DNA of 64,000 nucleotides from Chalciporus piperatus (taxonomy: Eukaryota; Basidiomycota; Agaricomycetes; Boletales; Boletaceae): assembly GCA_038093975.1 (NCBI GenBank), contig JBBPTG010000002.1, forward strand, positions 310,001 through 374,000, given 5' to 3'. Position 1 is the stretch's first letter; each line of letters begins with the position of its first letter. This document shows positions 1-12,328 of the stretch, one piece after another. The notes under the pieces were generated by a model. It saw only the letters and a list, made by a program, of their open reading frames with translations. It searched no databases and was not told the origin of the DNA. Both the position numbers and the translations under genes were made by a program.

Positions 1-1912
1 GTTGGGCGCACACCTCGGTCGTCCTGCTTTCGCTTGCGTTCGTCAGCCCAGTCAAGGTCCTACCTTCGGCATCAAGGGTGGTGCTGCCGGCGGAGGTTAC
101 AGTCAAGTCATTCCTATGGACGAGGTACTGTCGCTTGAGCCTTAGCAGACAGCGTTTCGCTGACCTTGTCGACTAGTTCAACTTGCACTTGACGGGTGAT
201 ATTCATGCTGTGACAGCTGCTAACAATCTGCTTGGTTCGTAGCTCTTGTTCCATGCGCGAAGCATCCCTAACAAACGCTCAGCTGCTGCTCTTGATGCCC
301 GGATGTTCCATGAGGCGACCCAGTCCGACAAGGCTCTTTACAGTCGTCTTGTCCCCACCAAGAAGGGTAAACGCGAGTTTGCTCCCCTAATGTTCAAGCG
401 ACTTCAGAAACTCGGCATCAACAAGACGAACCCCAACGACCTCACTCCCGAGGAAATTAACCGTTTTGCACGTCTGGACGTTGACCCTGAAACCATTACC
501 TGGAACCGTGTTCTCGATACCAATGATCGTTTCCTCCGCAAGGTTACCCTCGGTCGTAACCCCACCGAAAAGGGCCATGAGCGGGAGGGCGGTTTCGACA
601 TTGCCGTTGGAAGTGAATGCATGGCAGTGTTGGCACTGACCACGGATCTCAATGACACGCGGGAGAGACTTGGCGCAATGGTTGTAGCGACGAGTAAGCG
701 AGGCGAACCTGTCACTGCCGATGATATAGGTGTTGGAGGTGCTCTTGCGGTCTTGATGAAGGATACCGTCAAGCCTAATTTGATGCAGACGCTGGAGGGA
801 ACCCCTGTCTTCGTTCATGCCGGTCCCTTCGCTAACATCGCACACGGCAACTCGTCTATCCTTGCAGATCGTGTTGCGCTCAAACTTGCCGGAACAGAAC
901 AGGGAGACTCGTCCGACCGCGTTGGCTATGTCCTCACCGAGGGTGGTTTCGGTGCTGACATGGGTATGGAGAAGTTCTGCAACATCAAGTGTCGTGTCTC
1001 TGGTCTCAAACCCGATGCCACCGTCATCGTCGCAACAACTCGCGCGTTGAAGATGCACGGTGGTGGACCCGAGGTTACTCCTGGCAAACCCCTTGCAGAC
1101 ACCTACACGAAGGAGGATCTTGTCATTCTCAAGGCGGGCTGTCAAAACCTCGCCCGACACATTGAGAACTCGCGCAAGTTCGGTGTCAAGGTCATCGTTG
1201 CCATCAACCAATTCGCGTAATTGTTTCTCGCTTTTTCCCTTTTGTCACATCTGACAATACTTGGTATAGCTCCGATACCGAAGCCGAGCTCGAGCTTGTT
1301 CGCCAGGAAGCTCTCGCTGCTGGCGCGGATGCTGCTGTTGTCAGTAACCATTGGGCCAAGGGCGGAGAAGGTGCTCTTGACCTCGCTAATGCTGTCATCG
1401 CGACTTGCGAAGGAGAGTCCGACTTCAAGTTCCTTTATGACCTTGACCTCCCCATCGAGAAGAAGATTGATATTATCTGCAAGGAGATTTACCGTGCAGA
1501 CGGAATTGAACTGAGCGAGCTGGCTCGTAAGCAATTGGATACCTATACCCGCCAAGGATACAGCAAACTCCCCAGTGCGTAATTTCCTTGGGTATTTCGC
1601 TTGACTTTAATCTCCTATCCGGATGTTAGTTTGCATGGCAAAGACCCAGTACTCGTTCTCCCACGATGCTTCACTCAAGAATGCTCCAACTGGGTTCACT
1701 ATTCCTATCCGTGAAGTCCGCCTATCTGCTGGTGCTGGCTTCTTGTACCCCATCCTTGGGGACATGCAGACGATGCCAGGTCTGGGCACGCGCCCAGGTA
1801 AGCGATACGACCGAATGTTTTCTCTCATCATCTCACGGCGCCTTCTTAAACCCTAGGATTCTGGGAAGTCGGTCTTGACCCTGAGACTGGACGCGTTGTC
1901 GGTCTTTTCTAG
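1..1912 (+). CDS. C1-tetrahydrofolate synthase, C-terminal part (cut by window edge)
   Basis: This is the formate-tetrahydrofolate ligase domain of trifunctional C1-THF synthase, which ATP-dependently charges THF with formate to make 10-formyl-THF for purine synthesis or mitochondrial one-carbon metabolism. The window opens inside the domain at a [20 protein letters not shown] block, followed by [40 protein letters not shown] and the usual end ETGRVVGLF. Exons joined in frame are 1-124, 177-234, 283-1216, 1270-1574, 1630-1797 and 1857-1912; every intron is GT-AG and 48-59 nt long. The N-terminal dehydrogenase/cyclohydrolase half lies outside the window, so cytosolic (ADE3-like) and mitochondrial (MIS1-like) forms cannot be told apart. 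No frameshift is seen. Confidence 0.95.
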
Positions 1913-2188
1913 ATTCTGGCCCTCACGAGCGTTCTCAACGGACGCGCAACGTATGAAGCTACCGTAGATCTCCATCAGATCCTTCACTCGCTTTCTCAAT
2001 GGTGACGCCGTCTCAACACGGAGTTGTTCGCGCTTCAACACGTGCATACTCTACCGCCCTCAGGTAGTGGGGAGGCATGGACACTAGAACCGTGCGGTCT
2101 CTTACGCAGCTTCGTCATATGTATGTCTATCTGTTCATACCACATTGGATAGTGTATGTATGTGAATATGACGATCCTGACTGGTCAT

Positions 2189-4513
2189 CTACCCTACCAC
2201 AATCTTCAAGTGCTGACCTCCTGGCAGTCTCGCTGCTGGGACATTCTGCTCATTGGATGCGAACGGCGACGACGAGGGGGTGACCGTGTTGGATGCCAAA
2301 GAGCCGCTCTCCTCGTTGAATACGATCACGTCGTAAGCTGCGTCTACGTCCCGGCTGTAAGTGTTGCGTTTGGTATCGGTGTATGCAAAGGTATTGTTGC
2401 TGGTCCCGTTTCCTGAGTTGCCTGTGGTGGATATCGTGAAATATCCGGCTGTATGGACAGTGAGTCTCCGGGCAAGCCTTGCTGCTGCTGAGCTTACCTG
2501 TCTGCTGACGCTCAGCGATAGTTGAACCCAGAATGAAAGGGGCAGGTACGACCTGACGATTGTAGGAATGATCGAATGTCGTGTAGACTGTCGGGTATAC
2601 GTCAGCAGGTGCGCCCAAATGCAGTTGAAAGTATGGCCGTACATGTCTGGGACGTGTTTGTGACATCCAGGTAAGTCAGGTTGACGTACAATGGGTATTC
2701 AAAGTTGTCCATCACCGTGGGCACGCCATTATGAGTGGACAAGACAGATCCAGAAGAAACCTGCGCGACGTTCTGCGAAACATGACAGATTTCAGCGACA
2801 CACGAATCAAACTCACCTTCAGACACTTACCTGAGTGTACGTGTTGTTGAGGTAGTACTGTTTGTTTGTAAAGTCCAGGTTCTGCTGGAAAACGACGTTG
2901 TTTTGTTGACCGCTTCCGCTGACGACAAGGGCCTCGATGCGTAACGAGCGTTGGGCCCGGACGGTGATGCTAACGTCTGCTCCGTCAACACTGGCCGACG
3001 TCTCTGTGACTGCGTACGGCTGGACTTCATACAACGTGATCTTGCCAGTAGTTGGTTTTCCGGAAGGGTCCGTAACGACCTGAAGCAACCCCGACACGTA
3101 CCAGTTCTGGTTCAGAGTATGGTTCGCTTCTGCCGAAGCGACATCGAGGGTGATGGTGTGAGGGAGACCATCGGCGAAGATGGGGGCAAACGGCGTCAAG
3201 TCGAGGAAGTAGGTAGGGAGGTCGAGTGCACCGTACGAAGTGATGGGCCTAGCGGAGAACGATAGGCAATGACATTAGAGCTAATACGAACGCGATGCTT
3301 ACCTCCAGACGGATGGGTTGATTCCTCCGGTAAAGATGACTGCATATGGGAAGGCAACTCCAGCAACCTGACCGTCGACCAAGAGGCGCATTTCACGGAA
3401 AGGTCCACCCCCGTATGTCGTGCCGGCAGGGAGATCACCGATATACTCGTCTGCGGCATTGTAGTACTATATGATTCGACAAGTCAACGCTCAAGGGAAA
3501 GGAACGACGAGGGGATAACCAACCCAGAATTCCTCCTCACCGTTACCCGACGCATAGAGTTCAGCATAAATCCCCACAGTATTTTGAGGCAACGTCACGT
3601 TCGTCTAAATGAGGGATTAGTATATGCAGCCTGCACAACACCCAGCTGACTTACAGAGAATGCGGGAGGGACCGAGGCTTCGTCGGCGGAGGTATTCGAC
3701 ATGGTGGAGATTGGAACGATAATGTTTGACTGTCCCGCTGTGGGATACTGCTCCGATGCTGCATAGAAAGTCGCGTACAACGTTGCTATAGACCAACGGT
3801 TGGCAGGTGAGGACTGATCTGGAAGAGGGCAGGAGTATACACACCGGCATATTCTCCATTCAGGCTGGTTGTCACAACATTGTCCAGTTCAAGGATGAAA
3901 GTTCCTGGTATAGCGAAGAGTGGAGTGTAACGAGTAACATCCTTGGTGTATGTCCAAATGATTCCGCCGTGTGTCGGTTCGGGAGTCGAAGTCCGCCAAA
4001 CTGGGCGCATAGTTTAAACGATTTATGATAGAGAACGGGAGAGACCATGCGTACTCTCGGTGTTCTGGAAAGTGAAAATCCCGAGACGGTCATACTGAGT
4101 CCCATTTGACGTGACAGTGAAGTTCAGGGTGACCGCTGACCATGAACCAGGTACACCACAGTCAGTGGGCGGACTGAACAACTGTCAACTATGATCACTA
4201 AGGGTAGTATGGACGACTCACGTGTACTGGACAATCTCGGGGCTGATAGAACAATGATGAACTCACGCATCCTGCAATGATCTCGGAGTACTTACTCTCC
4301 GTAAGAATTTCCGAACGTCCGCCTGGGTGTTCATATCGAATCAACCTCGCCAAGATTCCCTACTCCGATCACTCACTCGAGTATCATCGTCGTGCATGTT
4401 TGCGCGTTGCTGGGCACGGGCGGGGGTTCGGTAACTTGGAAGTCGACCAAGACCTGTGCATGGGCAAAGACACTGAGTAAAGCAACCAGGGCGAGCGCTC
4501 TGAACGGGGACAT
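2189..4513 (-). CDS. Secreted peptide-N4-(N-acetyl-beta-glucosaminyl)asparagine amidase A-like protein
   Basis: This is a PNGase A family protein (PF12222), expected to release N-glycans from glycoproteins outside the cell. It starts MSPFRALALVALLSVFAHA, a classic cleavable signal peptide. Two short exons give RTFGNSYG and then DPEIVQYTPPTDCGVPGSW; the main exons carry the family blocks DRLGIFTFQNTEIWRTSTPE, EYIGDLPAGTTYGGGPFRE, VAFPYAVIFTGGINPSVWR and SYGALDLPTYFLDLTPF. Several N-x-S/T sites fit a secreted protein. At least eight small introns split the gene, including one making an exon of only about 27 nt near 4310-4336. The C-terminal residues after EESGSLA are poorly conserved and less certain. 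Catalytic residues are not identified from sequence. Confidence 0.88.
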
Positions 4514-5187
4514 CGTAGCGGCGGCAAGGTTTGAAGGGGCAACCAGCCAGTGAGGGTGTGGGCGTGATGTTTATGTATGAATGTAAGTACCCGTAAGTCG
4601 CGTGAACTTCGAGTAGCCATGGCATATTTTTGATATGCTGAGTTCCACGGTCGAGATGGTATCACGACGTGCTCTGTTGTCCATGTGGTCATCAATTCCA
4701 GTAAGTACTTACAGTAATATACACGAAGTGATCGATAGAAGAGTTGCGGTCACATCCTCGGGTCTGGGGATGCAATGAGGTTGAATTGTAAGCGGATAGT
4801 AGGCACTAAGCATCGGCCTGTGACTGAAGATAGGGATGTATCTTCCCGGGCCGAGGTTGCGCTGAGCAGTCTACCCAAGCAAGGTATATGAACGTTTGAA
4901 CGCTCGACATCCGAGTCTAATTGAGCGGGAGGCCAGCAACGAAGACTTGAATGCACCGGTGATGTGATGGTACTGATAAGATCCACGCTCCAAGTTCCCT
5001 TTCTCGCTCGCACATGTCACCTGGTCTGGTCACCAGACTACATGTCACTGACTCGGAAGACTCGGAAGGTATCAGTCCAATCTTAGACTCGCCCTGCCAC
5101 GAGATCAACCTGCAGGTATAAATTGTACAAACCTCTGACTAGAGAGGATTAGAGGAAACGTAAATAGAGGTAGCAGATCCTGGGATA
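4514..5187. other. Intergenic region, upstream of the PNGase A gene
   Basis: About 670 nt between the start of the secreted amidase gene and the stop of the Pmp3-like gene, both on the minus strand. It should hold the amidase promoter and the 3' end of the neighbour. No convincing reading frame, RNA gene or repeat is seen. Confidence 0.6.
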
Positions 5188-6190
5188 TCAGAACTCGTGA
5201 TTTAACTCATCCTCTGGGGAAGCCATAGCATGTCCATTGCCTCCAGTGTTATCTTCCTTCCGTCCCCCATAAGATCGTCCGTTTGCATCCTCAGGTGCCT
5301 CCAGCTCCGTCGTAGAATCAGTGCGATGAGAGTACGCGGAGTCAACGTCTGGACCGCCCACTGCTGATCGATTTTTGGATTTCTTCTTCTTCTTCTTTTG
5401 CTCTGGTGCGTTGTATGCATCCTCTGTCCTCGCCCATCTGTCTTTCTTCTTCTTCTTCTTCCTGGTGGAATCCCCAGCCCCAGAAACAGCGTCGGTGAAA
5501 TTAGTTGGGTAGCGCCAGCGTCCGCCCGATTCGGATGTTTCTAAGGTACCATCATGTTCAGCACTATAAAAGGATTCGTCATCAGGTCTCCACAGTCCAT
5601 CGCTGTTTCCGCGAGTGTCAGCCGCGGAATTATGTGTGGGTGTTCGCGAAGGTCCGACTTGACCATCTTCGAGAGGCTGTTGTTCGTAGTCAGAATTCGG
5701 ATTGCGATCGTTGTATTTTCCGGCCCATTGTGAGCGCTGTTCATGGCGTCTGATGGTGGAGGCGTCAACGAGACCGTAACGAATGGCCCACTTTGGAGTC
5801 CTGCGGTTTGTCTTGTTATTTCGAATGTTCTGGTGTAGAGAAACAAGTCAAAAAAAGATCATGTCTGCTATCGCTGTGGAGCGTCTACCTGTACGTAGAA
5901 GTTGTGTGCGTGTCCTGGAGCACGGTGAGGGCGATGCAACAAACGGGGACGAGACGGAGCATACCAGGAATATATCCAGCGATGGTCAAGAGTACATTGA
6001 GCCAGAAATCTTTTCCAATCCCGAATCTGGCTGCGACCGCTGTGGTCGAGTGAGTGAGTGCCCATCTCGAGGTCAAAAATGACATACCGAGAGGTGGGAA
6101 TATTGTCCCGAGGATGAATAAGAAGGCTGCATAGAAGTGGTAACGTTTAGCTTTTGGTAGCTTTGGTTTGTTGGTCTTTCCTGCGGGCAT
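5188..6190 (-). CDS. Pmp3/UPF0057 membrane protein with a long charged C-terminal extension
   Basis: The first about 68 residues form a Pmp3/RCI2 (UPF0057) domain: a helix containing FLFILGTIFPPLA, a short loop AARFGIGKDF, then a helix ending LLTIAGYIPGHAHNFYVQ, the family signature. Pmp3 proteins are small plasma-membrane proteolipids that influence membrane potential and cation tolerance. Unlike the roughly 55-residue yeast protein, this one continues for about 165 hydrophilic residues (WAIRYGLVD, then poly-lysine runs and Ser/Asp-rich sequence) and ends NHEF. Three introns interrupt the membrane part; joining used donors gtatgt, gtatgc and gtagac. The start at 6190 gives MPAGKTNKPKLPKAKRYHFY, a basic cytosolic N-terminus. 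The tail function is unknown. Confidence 0.85.
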
Positions 6191-6508
6191 CGCTGTCCAT
6201 CAACGACCCCGTCGAGGTCGAGGTCAAGAGATGAAATACAACGGAACCGCGGCAAAAGTGGATTTCCTAATTTGGATGGGATCACGTGAACCCATGAAAT
6301 GAGGTAAACGACCATTCCGTTCTACTTGTTGGTACCAACCTCAACCCCAACAGCTCACGACGCGCTCATCCTCTCCCACAGCGTGCATACCGTTCGGTGA
6401 GTGAAACTGCATCACAAAGACATACACAACTCTCTATCCAGACACTACACTCCTCGATTTCCCCCTTCTATTCACAAACCAACTTTCAAATCGAGTTTGA
6501 TCACCGGA
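6191..6508. promoter_or_regulatory. Divergent promoter between the Pmp3-like and C2H2 genes
   Basis: About 320 nt separate the two outward-facing starts. The region just before 6509 is rich in pyrimidines and CA, as fungal 5' leaders often are. An in-frame upstream ATG at 6401 would add 36 residues to the zinc-finger protein; I treat it as leader because acidic, conserved-looking sequence begins at MEHDEHEP. No specific operator is recognised. Confidence 0.4.
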
Positions 6509-8579
6509 ATGGAACATGATGAGCACGAACCCGTGCTCGACCTCTCAGACGTCGTCCATGACGACCCACTAGAATCAGAAGACGAACTCATCAACGACCA
6601 GGACATCATCGACGTGTCCGATTCGCCTTCAGTCCCCTCTTTCGCGGACTCCGTCCATCATTCACATCCCCAACCCAACGACATTTCCCTTTCCCTGGGC
6701 CCTTCCGGCGTCTCCGAGAACTTCTCCGTTGAAATGCTAGAGCGCGAAATCGCTACGCTCTTGCATCAAAACGCCTCGGCTGCTTCTGCTGCACTCCTCA
6801 GTGCTGCCGCCCAACAACGCCAGGAGCAGGCTCTCGTGTCCCATGACACTCCAGAACAATCTGACAGCAACCCACAGGGATCTGGTCACGAGGATGACCA
6901 CGATACAGATGCCTCAGGGATTGCGGAACTCGGGCTCAATTTGAGTGGAATCGCAGCCATGTTGCAAGCAGCGCATGCACACGCTGCGTCTAATGGGTGC
7001 CACCCTGAATCTACGAAAGGAAACGGCGAAAGCGTGGAGGGAGGACAGCGCACGACACGCACGGCACCTGCTTTTCATTCACTGACCGCAGGCCACACCG
7101 ATAACTATACTGCCGACAGCACCCGAGAGAGCAGCAACGAAGCCCTCAATCTGTCCTATCCAGAAAACGAGGTCGAGGGGGATAGAGAAAGAGACAGGCA
7201 TTCACCTGATCACCGCTCCCGCGCAGACGCTCCTTTGCCCGATCCCGATGCTGGCGTTCCAGGCGAATTCAACGATATCAGTGACTTCCTCAACCATCTC
7301 TCCTCGCATTTTGAAGCCGACGCGGAGTCAGATCATCAGCCTCTACCCTCATCCGCGGAGACGGCCTCCCCAGTTTCTCGATCACGTGGTGATCAATCAC
7401 CTCGATCGCCCGTGGGCCGTCCCGAGTCTCCATCCAGTCCGAGCTGTCCGGTCGTTCAACCTGTCGCTTCTACCTCATCGCCCCCTCGCAAAGCTGCGAC
7501 AGATACGAAGAAGCCGAAGAAAAAAGACAAAGAGAAGGAGATCGAGTGCGACACAGAGAAAGAGAAGGAACAGGACAAAGTATCCAACATTCACACCTGT
7601 CAGGATCCCCAATGTCGCAAGTCATTCACACGACGGAGTGACCTCGCCCGTCACATGCGAATACACACCGGCGAAAGACCGTTTGTCTGTGGTTACGCAG
7701 GATGCGGAAAGACATTCATACAGGTTAGTTTCTCCTGTTCATCATCGTGACCCCTCATCCTACTTTATACACAGAGATCCGCTCTTCATGTACATCTACG
7801 AGTACACACTGGCGAGAAGCCACATTCCTGTGAATATCCGGGCTGTGGCAAGATGTTTGGCGATTCTAGCAGTCTTGCAAGACATCGACGCACCCATACA
7901 GGAAAGCGGCCGTATAAGTGCGAAGACCCTGCATGTGAAAAAACGTTTACCCGCAGGACAACGCTCACGCAACACATGCGAGCACACGATCCAAGCTGGG
8001 AGCCAGATCCGACGATGTAAGTCTCCAGATTCATCTGAGATATTCCCCGTTTTCATATGTCCATCTAGAAAGTACAGTTTCAAACCTAAGAAGCAGAAAG
8101 TATTTGACGAAGCAGCCGACCTCGAGCTTGAGGAGTCAGTGCGGACGATCTCAGCTTTATTCTCGCCGACGGCTGGCTCTCATGCTATCGCACCCCGTTC
8201 CACGGAAGGCAGCGGGCCGGACGGGCCGCTTGAGAGTCGAGTGGCAAGCATTAGTGCGGAAATTGCTGCTGCGATTGCACAGGCATCACGATCCATTGAT
8301 GTAGAGGAGGACGAAGATGAGGACAGAGGCGAGGAAGAAGACGGCGATGAATGGGGAGCCGGTTCCGGGAGCGAAATTGGCGGCGCTGAGAGCATTGTGC
8401 CGAATACGAGCGGGATCAGGGGTGACGGTCTTGGTAATGAGAATGGCAGGGATGGCATTGGTGGGAAGGGCATCCGGCCCGTGGAAGAAGACGAGGACAG
8501 TGACACATTCCCTATCCCACTACGGACACGAAAGGGCAAAGACCCTGCTTCCATTATTGGAGCTAAGAGGAAGAGGTGA
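6509..8579 (+). CDS. C2H2 zinc-finger transcription factor with four tandem fingers
   Basis: A 655-residue nuclear protein built from exons 6509-7723, 7775-8016 and 8069-8579. Residues 1-360 are disordered and acidic/Ser-rich, with a Lys/Glu-rich basic stretch just before the fingers. Residues about 364-475 hold four consecutive C2H2 fingers, C-x4-C-x12-H-x3-H type, joined by TGERPF, TGEKPH and TGKRPY linkers; the first intron falls between the two halves of finger 2. The C-terminal 170 residues are acidic (runs of E and D) and end GAKRKR, a likely nuclear localisation signal. Finger spacing and linkers are typical of sequence-specific DNA binding. Target genes cannot be inferred. Closest general resemblance is to fungal and YY1-like multi-finger factors, but I do not assign an orthologue. 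Confidence 0.88.
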
Positions 8580-8878
8580 TGCATATCGATTCTCGGGGGC
8601 AGACTGTCGTTGTCGTGCTTTTTTTGGCTCGGTATTTAGTGTATTGTAAGTACCTCGTATAGTTGCACATAATCAGCTGGTATCTGGAACTGCGACGGAC
8701 TTGCGTTATGTTCCGGAGCGTGAGACAACGGTTGACTGATAGGTCCTCGTCGTGAACTGTGTCCACCGGACAATCCAGTTACTAGCAGCCCGTTTTCATC
8801 CGCGCCAAGCAAGCCCGCATATAAGCTCCCTGGCAGGGAAGGTAACCTCACAACCGTCCCCTTTCGCATAGCCCTACG

Positions 8879-10246
8879 ATGGCCAGCATCTCAGAGGAGC
8901 TCCCTAGCACCGATCTTATCACATTGACCCGGTCGGTACACACCACTATCTACGCGAGATGTGCACTCATCTAACCTGTCTGAAGGCATGTTCTGCACGA
9001 CCAGTTGAGGCTAGGCGCAGCTGCGACCGGTGATCTGACGTTGCTCCTGACCGCGATCCAAGTGACTTCCAAGTTCATCGCAACCAACGTCCGAAGGGCG
9101 CGCCTTATCAATCTGTACGTAGGCCATGTATCGTGTCCAAGATCATCGTCTTCTGATCACATAGCCCACCACAGTGTCGGTCTTGCAGGTGAAACCAACG
9201 TTCAGGGAGAGGAGCAGAAGAAATTGGACATTCTGTCCAATGACATCATGGTGAACGCTCTCCGTGCTTCTGGCAAGACGGCCGTTCTCGTTTCCGAAGA
9301 ACTCGAGGATGCGATCATCATCGAAGATCGCCACAAGGGAAAGTACTGTGTTGTCTTTGACCCCCTTGACGGTAGTAGCAACATAGACGCCGGTGTCAAC
9401 ATCGGGACTATCTTTGGAATCTATGCTCTGGTGCGTTGACTGTCGATTGGTTGTTCTGGTCGTGATCGGTGGCTTCATGTATTGCAGAGGCCAGACTCGA
9501 CTGGTACGTTGGAAGATGTACTGAGACCTGGGAGCGAGATGGTTGCCGCCGGATACACCATGTAAGTCGCCTCAAGTGCCAACAACAACGAAACGCTGAC
9601 ATCACCAGGTATGGTTCCTCTGCCAATCTTGTTCTCTCCACGGGGTTTGGTGTCAACGGATACACCCTCGACGCAGCTTTGGGCGAATTCATCTTGACCC
9701 ATCCCGACGTACGTTCCGCTCCCCCTCCCGATCGACCTGTTCCCCTGACGTATTATCGATAACTGGCAGATAAAAATACCGTCGCGAGGAAAGATTTACT
9801 CGTTCAATGAAGGAAACTCGATGTACTTCCACCCCCCCGTTAATGCCTACTTGAACTCCGTCAAGTTCCCCAAATCCGGCTCTCCCTACTCGGCTCGATA
9901 CATCGGTTCCATGGTTGCAGACGTTCACCGAACGCTGCTGTACGGTGGTATCTTTGGTTATCCGGACGACAAGAAGAGCAAGTCTGGTAAACTTCGCATG
10001 CTGTACGAGGCGTTCCCGATGGCGTTCCTTACAGAGCAGGTGAGCCGCAAAAAACACGTGAACTTCGTACCCAGGTGGTAATGTGATGTGATTTAGGCTG
10101 GTGGACTTGCGACCACAGGAACGAAGCGTATTCTCGACCTCGTTCCCCATAACATCCACGAACGGTGCCCCGTCTTCCTGGGTAGTCGGGACGACGTCTT
10201 GGACTTGATAAAGTTCTACGAAGCTGATGCGGCCAAACAAGCCTAG
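8879..10246 (+). CDS. FBP1: Fructose-1,6-bisphosphatase
   Basis: Gluconeogenic enzyme hydrolysing fructose-1,6-bisphosphate to fructose-6-phosphate in the cytosol. Seven exons (8879-8931, 8986-9114, 9175-9430, 9488-9561, 9609-9708, 9770-10039, 10097-10246) give exactly 343 residues, the usual family size. Visible hallmarks are the metal-binding [10 protein letters not shown] (residues about 121-130), the Glu pair SEE near 102-103, [20 protein letters not shown] and the active-site [15 protein letters not shown]. The start yields [18 protein letters not shown]; no RRxS phosphorylation motif of the Saccharomyces type is present at the N-terminus, so PKA control of that kind is not evident. Intron 1 joins CG to G using acceptor ctgaag. 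Confidence 0.96.
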
Positions 10247-11175
10247 TCTGTTCGATACGATGAATGGGGGACAGTCAAGTACGTGTAGCGAGCGAATAAC
10301 CTGTAATTAGTGTAATGTAAAGTTGCAGCAAGTATGCCCGATAACTTTCAAGATGACTCCGATGATCATGACTTGGCCCAACCAAGGCCCAACGATGGAG
10401 GTCCGATATGCCTGAAGAGCCCACGGACTGAGACTGAAATTCAAGATATCGGAAGGTATATATAGCAAGTTGGCATCAGGGCTGACAAGGGAGCTATATA
10501 TGTATGTCGGAGAGAACGCGAGCGCGTAGTTACTTACCTGTGGCTGCCTACTTATCCGAACACTATCCCAGCGTATCCCCATAGAAACTTACCGCAAGTG
10601 GCGTAGATGCCAAATCATCATTACAAAGAGCTATCGGCCATCATGCATTATGCCGGTTTGATGCGCTCAAGCCCTCAAGAGACCATGAGGAAGCCCTCGG
10701 CAAGCATCTCCATCCGCGTGCGCCGGTGTCATTATTTAATCGGACGTGGTGAACAGACAACGGAATACCGCTTCCTACCTTTTTGCATGTGGAATGCAGA
10801 TGGGTTGGGGGCGCCTTGCGGACGCCGAAACTCGACGGAAGGGGGACGTCAACATGTCGAGACAAGTGAAATAGAGATAAGCTGGTTATGGCCTATATAG
10901 GATAAAAATACAAGCACTTGTCGACGAATATACCTGGCTTTGAGGAATTCCCGTCCGGGAACATCATAAGCTTCAGACTGGGGCATCGAGACATTGGATA
11001 GTAATGAACAAACGCGGATCCGCAGTTTAGCACTCCAAATAATCGCGAGGAGAACTCGCGAAGGAACATGGCTGGGGGAACAAGACATCAGTCACCTGGA
11101 GCTCCCGAGAGCTCCCGAGAAGTCGACGCACCTTCCATTTTGAATACAATCTGATAAGTTAACGGTAGATTGAAA
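10247..11175. other. Convergent intergenic region
   Basis: About 930 nt between the 3' ends of the FBPase gene (plus) and the bZIP gene (minus). Short open frames on both strands show no family motif and no plausible splice partners. A perfect tandem duplication of the decamer gctcccgaga lies at 11101-11120. No RNA gene is recognised; the tract probably holds the two 3' UTRs. Confidence 0.6.
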
Positions 11176-12191
11176 TCATTTTGCGGCGGTTTGTTGCTGC
11201 TGAGCAGCACCAGCACCGGTGACCCCAACCACGAGGCCCTTCAACCAGCCATTTTCACGGCGGAGACCTTCACATTCGCGTTCCAACTCAGTGACACGGT
11301 CCTCTAGTTCTTTCGCACGACGCTCGAGAGCAGCCTCACGTTCTTTCTTCTTTAGACGGAAACGAGCGCTGGCCGCGGTATTTCGACGGCGTTTGTCCTC
11401 AGTGGAAGATAGTGTGGTTCCAGCAGGATCTACCTGGGTAGAGTCCTCAGGTGATTGAGGGGAAGTGGCGGTTGGTGAGTATGTTTCAGAGTTTTCGGCA
11501 GAAGAGGATGTTTTCTGACTGCGAGCACGCTTGGGAGCTGAAGGAGCTGCTTGGATTTGTTGGAATTGGGTGGGGATAGCTGGTGGGGGAGGGGGGACCG
11601 GATGTGTACCGCCATGTGCAGCATGGAGCGCGAGAAGTTGAGCCAGGGATGGGGCGGGAGGGTGATTTGTAATGTTGTCCTGGATGGGGGCAGGTTGCGC
11701 TGCGGGCATCAAAAGGGGGTCTATACGGAAACCAGAAAAGAAAGCATTGATATCGAATGGGATGTGGGGGTTCTGGAGTGCTGCTGTGGAATTAGGAGCA
11801 GGGCGTGGATGAACGACGTTTGCATGGTTGTCTTGGTTAGGGAGACCAAGAGGGAGAGGGTTTTCGTCCTCTTCGTCTGCAAGCTTGCGCTTTCCCTTGT
11901 TTAGAGCTAAAGGCTCATCGGACTCGAAAGCGAGATTAGTCCAGAGGTCGAGATGAGCTGAAAAGTCGGGAAATGGGGAAGCAAGGGGGTCGTTGCCGTC
12001 TTGTGTCGCTGGAGACGGTGCGGGTTGAACGACGTTGAGGCCTTGGAGATCGAAGGGAGCCATTCGGGATGGTCGACGTAACTGCAAGAGATAAGATTTT
12101 CACCAACACCGGCGGGGGTGACTAAGCGGGACAGCTGATCAATCAATCTGTGATCCGTCGGTCCGATTGCCCTCGCCCTCACTTCAACCAT
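11176..12191 (-). CDS. bZIP transcription factor, Cys3/Met28-like basic region
   Basis: A roughly 300-residue protein whose C-terminus carries a bZIP domain: basic region with NTAASARFRLKKKER, then a leucine-zipper helix (KELEDRVTELERECEGLRRE and NGWLKGLV). The rest is low-complexity, rich in Pro, Ala, Gln and Ser, with KGKRKLADEEDE as a possible nuclear signal. The basic region resembles fungal sulfur-metabolism regulators (Cys3/Met28/MetR) more than AP-1 types; function as such is inference. A conservative start is the ATG at 12063 (MAPFDLQG). An upstream coding exon ATG-GTT-GAA (12191-12183) joined across a 101-nt GT-AG intron to TTA at 12081 keeps frame and has a good start context, so I extend to 12191 with moderate certainty. 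Confidence 0.85.
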
Positions 12192-12328
12192 GTTGTATAC
12201 GACGGACTGTGTTGCAAGAGAGCTGTGGAATTATTATCTGAAACTATAATCATCATTCCGGGGTAATAATTGGAACGACGTCAACCAATCATATTCATCA
12301 CTAGTGAAACGTTCATGAGGTCGGTCTA

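Noticed and set aside
387..1211. A 274-codon open frame on the minus strand
   Set aside because: It lies antisense to the formate-THF ligase exon, whose conserved motifs fix the coding strand; its translation has no family features.
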